Below, one piece after another: positions 5,678-9,517 of a stretch of DNA of 9,517 nucleotides. Each line of letters opens with the position of its first letter. Position 1 is the stretch's first letter. The notes below the pieces were generated by a model, which was given only the letters and a program-made list of their open reading frames with translations, had not been told where the DNA came from and ran no database searches. A program made the translations under genes and the position numbers. The stretch comes from Acetobacteraceae bacterium (lineage in GTDB: Bacteria; Pseudomonadota; Alphaproteobacteria; Acetobacterales; Acetobacteraceae): the NCBI GenBank assembly GCA_027340195.1, contig DAHWNE010000279.1, forward strand, positions 1 through 9,517, in the 5' to 3' direction.

Positions 5678-6265
5678 TCAGCGCCGCCCGCGCCAGGGCA
5701 GCAGCATCGGCACCCGCGCCCGATAGGCGGCATAATCGGCGCCATGGAGGCGCAGCAGCCGGCGCTCCTCGAAGCGGATGCCGATCAGCACGTAAACGGT
5801 GACGCAGCCGGCGGTGACCGCCGCCCGCGCATCGCCCGCCGCCCCCCAGACCAGCAGCAGCAAGCCCAGATACAGCGGATGGCGCACCCACGCGTTCCAG
5901 CCGCCGGTCACCAGCTTCTCGGCCGGCGCCGCCGCTTCCGGGCCGGAGCGCAACTGGGCCAGGCCGGCGAACCGCGCGAGGTCATAGCCGCGCCCGCCCC
6001 CGGCCAGCACCAGCGCCCCGGCCGCCATCGCCACCAACCGCGCCACGCGCAGCGCCGGCGGCAGCGCGAACGGGATCGCCGGCAGCACCGCCCAGGCGTA
6101 GCCCAGCACCACGCCGAGCTCGACCAGGGCGATCACATTATAGGCCAGCCGATCCCCCGCCCCCGCCCATCGCGCCAGCCAGTCGCGCCCGCGCGCGCCG
6201 GCGAGCAGGCTGTGCGTCGCCCCGAACCCGGCCCACAACGCGAGATAGCCCGCCCAGGGCATCAT
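5678..6265 (-). CDS. membrane methyltransferase, isoprenylcysteine/PEMT/NnrU-like family
   Basis: The product has 195 residues with several hydrophobic segments (about 1-22, 40-65, 72-90, 130-142 and 147-163), so it is an inner-membrane protein. The C-terminal half has the signature of the isoprenylcysteine carboxyl methyltransferase/PEMT superfamily: WVRHPLYLGLLL (126-137), then RFEERRLLRLHGADYAAYRARVP (164-186) and LLPW, which form the S-adenosylmethionine pocket at the membrane. The N-terminal GFGATHSLLA (13-22) resembles NnrU-like and methanethiol S-methyltransferase (MddA) members. The substrate could be a lipid, a small thiol or something else and cannot be chosen from this. The start is the first of two adjacent ATGs (6265 and 6262), 5 bp after the Uma2 stop; a clear ribosome binding site is lacking, which suggests translational coupling. 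The open frame continues upstream to 6931 but overlaps Uma2 and lutC and is ignored. Confidence 0.8.
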   Translation of the reverse strand: MMPWAGYLALWAGFGATHSLLAGARGRDWLARWAGAGDRLAYNVIALVELGVVLGYAWAVLPAIPFALPPALRVARLVAMAAGALVLAGGGRGYDLARFAGLAQLRSGPEAAAPAEKLVTGGWNAWVRHPLYLGLLLLVWGAAGDARAAVTAGCVTVYVLIGIRFEERRLLRLHGADYAAYRARVPMLLPWRGRR

Positions 6266-6270
6266 CCGGC

Positions 6271-6834
6271 TCAGCCGACCTGGTCCGGGAACGCCACGTC
6301 CTCGTAAATCTCGCCCATCGGCACCGTGACGCCGAGTTCGGGCAGGTCCAGCGCGGCGTCGGCATCGACCAGCCGGCCGAGCCAGTCGGCGCCCTCGCGG
6401 GCGAACACCGTGGCCGCGGGCCGGTCCTGTTCCAGCAGCACATAGCGGCGGATGGAGGGGGTGGCGCGGTATTCCCGGTTTTTCACGATGCGGTCGATGA
6501 ACGCGGTGGCGGGCGAGAGAATCTCGAACACCACCACCGGCTCGGTGACCAGAGTCGCGCCGGGGTCGGGCGGCGTGCACAGGACCATGGCATCCGGATA
6601 GCGGACACTGCCGGCAACCAGCAGCTTCAGATCGCTCCCCACGATCCGGCACGCGCCGCCGCGCAGACGGGTCCCGACCGCACGCAGCAGGTTGCTCTGG
6701 ATCAGACCGTGGGCGTAGGTCGCGCCGGTCATCGCCACCGGCGCGAACCCGTCGAACTCGTGGCGCAGCGCCTGCCCGGCCTCCCACGCCCGGAAGGCAT
6801 CGAGCTCCATCGGGGCGCGCAGCACGCTGCTCAT
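6271..6834 (-). CDS. Uma2 family protein (DUF820, PD-(D/E)XK nuclease fold)
   Basis: This 187-residue protein matches the Uma2/DUF820 family along its length. Seen: LRHEFDGFAPVAMTGATYAH (23-42), the GG-CR-V-SDLKL block (59-71), RYPDAMV (79-84) with the presumed catalytic D81, EPVVVFEILSPAT (98-110) with E104, and a downstream K118 in VKNREYR. These are the positions expected for a PD-(D/E)XK-type active site, and none is missing. The family is abundant in cyanobacteria, actinobacteria and some proteobacteria, often in many copies per genome; its in vivo role is poorly known, and nuclease activity is inferred from the fold. The ATG at 6834 has AGGA about 9 nt upstream. The gene lies 53 bp after lutC, with a hairpin between, and 5 bp before the membrane methyltransferase gene, with which it is probably co-transcribed. 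Confidence 0.87.
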   Translation of the reverse strand: MSSVLRAPMELDAFRAWEAGQALRHEFDGFAPVAMTGATYAHGLIQSNLLRAVGTRLRGGACRIVGSDLKLLVAGSVRYPDAMVLCTPPDPGATLVTEPVVVFEILSPATAFIDRIVKNREYRATPSIRRYVLLEQDRPAATVFAREGADWLGRLVDADAALDLPELGVTVPMGEIYEDVAFPDQVG

Positions 6835-6860
6835 GCGCGCATCCTACGCCCGCCTCGCAA

Positions 6861-6881
6861 GCGGAGCCAGCGGCGCTCCGC
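6861..6881 (-). terminator. hairpin between lutC and the Uma2 gene, possible terminator or attenuator
   Basis: GCGGAGC (6861-6867) and GCTCCGC (6875-6881) form a perfect 7-bp stem with a 7-nt loop, 6 bp downstream of the lutC stop. No T-run follows on the minus strand. It could end the lutBC message or lower read-through into the Uma2 and methyltransferase genes. Confidence 0.45.
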
Positions 6882-6887
6882 CCCGCC

Positions 6888-7556
6888 TCACCCCGCGCCG
6901 ACCAGCACCACGCACAACCGCCGCGGCCCATGCGCGCCGAGTTCCAGCGCCTGCTCGATATCCGCCGACCGCGACGGCCCGGTCACCAGCATCACGTTGC
7001 GCGGCATGGCGCCGAGCTCGGCGCGCAGCAGATCCCACGCCTCCTCATACGCCCCCACCACCCGCGCGGCTCGCAGGATCACCACCGCCGCCTCGGCCAG
7101 CAGGTTGAGCGTGGTCGGCCGCTCCGGCGCCGAGGGCAGCATCAGGGTGCCGGTCTCGGCGATGCCGGCGAACCCGTGCTGGATCGCCACCTGGTCCGAG
7201 GCCTCGGCGCGGCCCTCGCGCAGGCGCAGCAGCGGGCGGTCGGCCCAGGGGATGGCGCGCAGCTCCGGATGCGGGGCGATCGCCGCCGCCGAGGGCAGGT
7301 TCTGCGCCGCCAGCCAATCGGCCACCGCCGCCGGCACCGCGGCCGCATCGTCCACCCGGATCACGGTGCCGAATTCGCGCTCCACATTGGCCGCGAACAG
7401 CGCCACCTGCCCGTCCCGGTCCAGCCGCGACCGCGCCGGGATCACATGGCGCGGATGCCCATCCAGCCGCGCCCGCAGCGCCATCGCCTGATCCGGCGGC
7501 AATGGGCCGCGGCGCAGGCCGCGACGGATCGCCAGCAGCACCGCCTCCCGGCTCAT
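6888..7556 (-). CDS. lutC: LutC/YkgG family protein, L-lactate utilisation (LUD domain)
   Basis: The 222-residue product is a LUD-domain protein of the LutC/YkgG type. Diagnostic segments are FGTVIRVDD (62-70), GFAGIAETGTLML (128-140), the block around RNVMLVTGPSRSADIEQ (186-202) and LGAHGPRRL (206-214), the last two being the family hallmark. LutC works with LutA and LutB in the cytoplasmic iron-sulfur complex that oxidises L-lactate to pyruvate; its own catalytic part is not established. Its ATG at 7556 overlaps the lutB stop in the sequence ATGA, the normal coupling in such operons, which fixes the start. Length is as expected for the family and no gap or frameshift is seen. Confidence 0.92.
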   Translation of the reverse strand: MSREAVLLAIRRGLRRGPLPPDQAMALRARLDGHPRHVIPARSRLDRDGQVALFAANVEREFGTVIRVDDAAAVPAAVADWLAAQNLPSAAAIAPHPELRAIPWADRPLLRLREGRAEASDQVAIQHGFAGIAETGTLMLPSAPERPTTLNLLAEAAVVILRAARVVGAYEEAWDLLRAELGAMPRNVMLVTGPSRSADIEQALELGAHGPRRLCVVLVGAG

Positions 7557-8983
7557 GGCGCCCGCCCGCGCTGTTCGCGCGCGTAGCGGGCGAAGAAGGT
7601 CTCGCCCTCCGGCGCCGGCAGGTCGCGCCCCGCGGTCCAGCCGCCGGCCAGCGGCAGGTGCCGAAACCGCCCACGCTTGCCCGCCATCAGCCGCAGCCCG
7701 AACGCGCCGGCGCGGGTCAGCGCGCGATACAGCGCCGGGCGTTTCGCCACGAAGGCCCACAGCGCCAGGTTGCGCCGCTGCGCCGCCGGGGTCAGGTGGC
7801 GCTCGAACTCGCGCTCCCGCCAGTGGCGCATCAGCCCGGGCAACGGAATGCGCACCGGGCAGACGCTCTCGCATTTGCCGCAGAAGGTGGAGGCGCCGGG
7901 CAGCAGCCCGGCCTGGTCCACCCCGATCAGCGCCGGGGTCAGCACGCTGCCCATCGGGCCGGGATAGACCCAGCCGTAGGCGTGCCCGCCGACCGCGCCA
8001 TAGACCGGGCAATGGTTCATGCAGGCGGCGCAGCGGATGCAGCGCAGCATCGGCTGGAATTCGCCGCCCAGCATGTTCGACCGCCCGTTATCGACGATCA
8101 CCACATGATAGGCTTCGGGCCCGTCCAGGTCGCCTTGCCGGCGGGCGCCGGTGGAGAAGGTGGTATAGACCGAGAACTCCTGCCCGGTGGCCGAGCGCGC
8201 CAGCACCCGCAGCAGGCTGGTGCAATCCTCCAGCGTCGGCACCACCTTCTCGATGCTGGACAGCGCGATATGCACCCGCGGCAGGGTCTGGGTCAGGTCG
8301 CCGTTGCCCTCGTTGGTGACGATCACGCTCGATCCGGTCTCGGCGATCAGGAAATTGGCCCCGGTGATGCCGACATCGGCGGCGAGGAACTTCTCCCGCA
8401 GCTTGGTGCGCGCTTCCACCAGGATATCGCGCCGCTCGCGGAACACCCGCTCCGCCGGCAGGTCGGTATGGGCGGCGCGGAAACTCGCCTCCCAATCCTC
8501 CCGGTTGAGGTGGAACGCCGGGGCGATGATATGGCTCGGCGTCTCGTGGCGGAGTTGCAGGATGTATTCGCCGAGATCGGTCTCGACCGGGGTGATGCCG
8601 TTCGCCTCCAGATGGTCGTTGATGCCCAGCTCCTCGCTGATCATCGACTTGCCCTTGGTCACCGTGCGCGCGCCGGCGGCGCGGCAGATCTCCAGCACCA
8701 CCGCGCGCGCCTCGGCGGCGTCGGCGCAGACATGCACCTGCCCGCCGGCCGCTTCCACCTTGTCGGCGAAGGCCTCGAGATAGAAATCCAGATGGGCGAG
8801 CGTATGGTCCTTGATCGCGCGCGCCTCGTCGCGCAGCGCCTCGAACTCGGGCAGCGCCGCGGCGGCGGCGGCGCGGCGGGCGATGAAGGAGCTGCCCGAC
8901 CGGGCCAGCGCCTTCTGCAACCCCGCGTCGCCCAGCGCGGCATGGGCATTGGTTTTGAAGGCGGAGGAGGTGGCGGTCTGCAT
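7553..8983 (-). CDS. lutB: LutB family iron-sulfur protein, L-lactate utilisation
   Basis: The product has 476 residues, a normal LutB/YkgF length. Residues about 60-300 are the LUD domain, with KGKSMISEELGIN (110-122), ETDLGEYILQL (134-144), GITGANFLIAETGS (205-218) and VIVDNGRSNML (295-305). Two ferredoxin-type cluster motifs follow: C315, C318, C321 and C325 (CIRCAACMNHCP) and C368, C371 and C375 (CGKCESVCPVRIPLP). The second has three cysteines, with Ser at the place of the first Cys of the E. coli protein; as far as I recall other LutB proteins share this, so it is probably not a defect. LutB carries electrons in the LutABC complex that oxidises L-lactate to pyruvate. The ATG at 8983 fits the family N-terminus (MQ..TSSAFKTNAHAAL); the ribosome binding site is weak. 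lutC follows with an ATGA overlap; lutA is absent here. Confidence 0.95.
   Translation of the reverse strand: MQTATSSAFKTNAHAALGDAGLQKALARSGSSFIARRAAAAAALPEFEALRDEARAIKDHTLAHLDFYLEAFADKVEAAGGQVHVCADAAEARAVVLEICRAAGARTVTKGKSMISEELGINDHLEANGITPVETDLGEYILQLRHETPSHIIAPAFHLNREDWEASFRAAHTDLPAERVFRERRDILVEARTKLREKFLAADVGITGANFLIAETGSSVIVTNEGNGDLTQTLPRVHIALSSIEKVVPTLEDCTSLLRVLARSATGQEFSVYTTFSTGARRQGDLDGPEAYHVVIVDNGRSNMLGGEFQPMLRCIRCAACMNHCPVYGAVGGHAYGWVYPGPMGSVLTPALIGVDQAGLLPGASTFCGKCESVCPVRIPLPGLMRHWREREFERHLTPAAQRRNLALWAFVAKRPALYRALTRAGAFGLRLMAGKRGRFRHLPLAGGWTAGRDLPAPEGETFFARYAREQRGRAP
8965..8970 (+). promoter_or_regulatory. AGGAGG ribosome binding site for the marR-type gene, inside lutB
   Basis: AGGAGG at 8965-8970 lies 11 nt before the ATG at 8982 on the plus strand. 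It is on the opposite strand of lutB codons 5-7. It supports the 8982 start over the internal ATG at 9006, whose AGGA (9000-9003) is only 2 nt away. If it is used, the marR-type gene's transcript must begin inside lutB. Confidence 0.5.
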
Positions 8984-9437
8984 GGCCCGGGTTTACCAGA
9001 GGAAGATGCCCGCGGCCATCGACCCCGAACCGGAACCGGATTACGCGGCGCTGGCCGCTTTTCGCCAGGCGCTGCGCGGGTTCACCGCGTTTTCCGAGGC
9101 GGCGGCGCGGGCGGCCGGCCTGACCCCGCGCCAGCACCAGGCGCTGTTGGCGATCAAGGGCGCGCCGGCGCCACCCAGCCTGGGCGCGCTGGCCGGGCAG
9201 CTGCTGATCCGCTCGCATTCGGCGGTGGAGCTGATCGATCGGCTGGCCCAGCTTGGGCTGGTGGACCGGCGCGCCGACCCGGCCGACCACCGCCGGGCGC
9301 TGCTGGCGCTGACCCCGCGCGGCGAGGCGGTGCTGCGCGCGCTGTCGCGGGCCCATGCGCGGGAGTTGGAGGCGATCGGCCCCACCCTGGCGCGGCTGCT
9401 GGCGCGGTTCGGCGGCGGGACAATGGCAGGCGCATGA
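8982..9437 (+). CDS. MarR family transcriptional regulator
   Basis: The product has 151 residues from the ATG at 8982; a start at 9006 would give 143. A helical N-terminal region (20-60, ending LTPRQHQALLAIKG) is followed by a winged helix-turn-helix: SLGALAGQLLIRSHSAVELIDR (66-87) as helix-turn-helix, then LAQLGLVDRRADPADHRRAL (88-107) with the family's DPxDxR-like wing, and LALTPRGEAVLRAL (108-121). MarR proteins bind DNA as dimers, usually repressing their own and the divergent gene, and often release DNA when a small ligand binds. Here the divergent genes are lutBC, so control of lactate use is the natural guess. The start codons of the two genes share CATG at 8981-8984, so the operator must overlap coding sequence. 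MarR identity is firm; target and ligand are inference. The gene stops at TGA 9435-9437. Confidence 0.88.
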   Translation: MARVYQRKMPAAIDPEPEPDYAALAAFRQALRGFTAFSEAAARAAGLTPRQHQALLAIKGAPAPPSLGALAGQLLIRSHSAVELIDRLAQLGLVDRRADPADHRRALLALTPRGEAVLRALSRAHARELEAIGPTLARLLARFGGGTMAGA

Positions 9438-9487
9438 CGTTGCCGAGACATCCATCGGCCCAGTCGTCATGGCCGGCTTTCCATACT

Positions 9488-9517
9488 TCAAGCCGCCTTC
9501 GACGCCGCGCCTTCTTC
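9488..9517 (-). CDS. possible C-terminal end of a minus-strand gene entering from the right (partial)
   Basis: Read from the right edge, one minus-strand frame gives EEGAASKAA and then TGA at 9490-9488, a plausible hydrophilic C-terminus with G/C-biased third positions. It would converge on the marR-type gene with a 50-bp gap. Nine codons cannot identify a family. The alternative is a plus-strand gene starting with the ATG at 9434 that overlaps the marR stop (ATGA); its 28 visible codons (MTLPRHPSAQSSWPAFHTSS...) look less protein-like to me. Confidence 0.3.
   Translation of the reverse strand, partial: EEGAASKAA

Noticed and set aside
4458..5745. Long minus-strand frames (322 and 342 codons) opposite the LysM gene, with Cys-containing repeats such as RASGRAAIC
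   Set aside because: The repeats are the antisense reading of the 27-bp units of the LysM gene. There is no domain, and one frame runs through both flanking hairpins. The LysM module and ribosome binding site support the plus strand.
7553..8983. Missing first cysteine of the second iron-sulfur motif in LutB as a sign of inactivation
   Set aside because: Other LutB proteins, as I recall the family, also have Ser at this place and use a three-cysteine motif. All other hallmark residues and the full length are intact.
9434..9517. A new plus-strand gene starting at the ATG overlapping the marR-type stop
   Set aside because: Only 28 codons are visible and their composition (many Ser, Arg and Phe, no helix-like periodicity) does not look like a typical N-terminus. 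The minus-strand tail ending at 9488 is at least as likely, so I did not list this as a gene.

Overview
The window is about 9.5 kb of very GC-rich DNA, packed with genes whose third codon positions are almost all G or C. The gene content (an alphaproteobacterial-type phasin, a bactofilin, a Tat-exported family 5 solute-binding protein, a LutB/LutC pair and a MarR regulator) suggests an alphaproteobacterium. The protein style fits Rhodospirillales/Acetobacteraceae, but that placement is inference. There is no rRNA, tRNA, CRISPR array, transposase or phage gene, so this looks like ordinary chromosome and not a mobile island.

Layout, left to right. A few codons of an upstream gene may end at 36. 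A phasin follows (126-572, +). Converging on it with a 26-bp overlap is a minus-strand pair: a bactofilin (2682-2062) followed after 30 bp by a protein joining tetratricopeptide repeats to an ATP-grasp-like ligase domain (2031-547). A 238-bp divergent intergenic region with an imperfect inverted repeat separates the bactofilin from a Tat-exported ABC-transporter solute-binding protein (2921-4513, +), which has no permease or ATPase gene nearby and is followed by a strong hairpin. A membrane-anchored LysM protein (4768-5598, +) carries five 27-bp tandem repeats.

A bidirectional-looking hairpin (5632-5658) then separates the LysM gene from a minus-strand series, read right to left: lutB (8983-7553), lutC (7556-6888, ATGA overlap with lutB), a hairpin, a Uma2-family nuclease-fold protein (6834-6271), and 5 bp further a membrane methyltransferase of the isoprenylcysteine/PEMT/NnrU-like type (6265-5678). 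Divergent from lutB is a MarR-family regulator (8982-9437, +). The best starts of marR and lutB share the palindrome CATG, so there is no intergenic space between them. A minus-strand gene may enter from the right edge and end at 9488.

How the genes may work together. LutB and LutC are two of the three parts of the LutABC L-lactate oxidation complex. LutA is not in the window, and the MarR protein is the obvious candidate regulator. Bactofilin (cytoskeletal polymer), the TPR/ATP-grasp protein and the LysM protein (peptidoglycan binding) could all concern the cell envelope, but only the first two are plausibly co-transcribed. Phasin points to polyhydroxyalkanoate storage. I found no clear new defence or mobile system. 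The least-described items are the TPR/ATP-grasp protein next to bactofilin, the hairpin-forming tandem repeat inside the LysM gene, and the zero-gap marR/lutB start.
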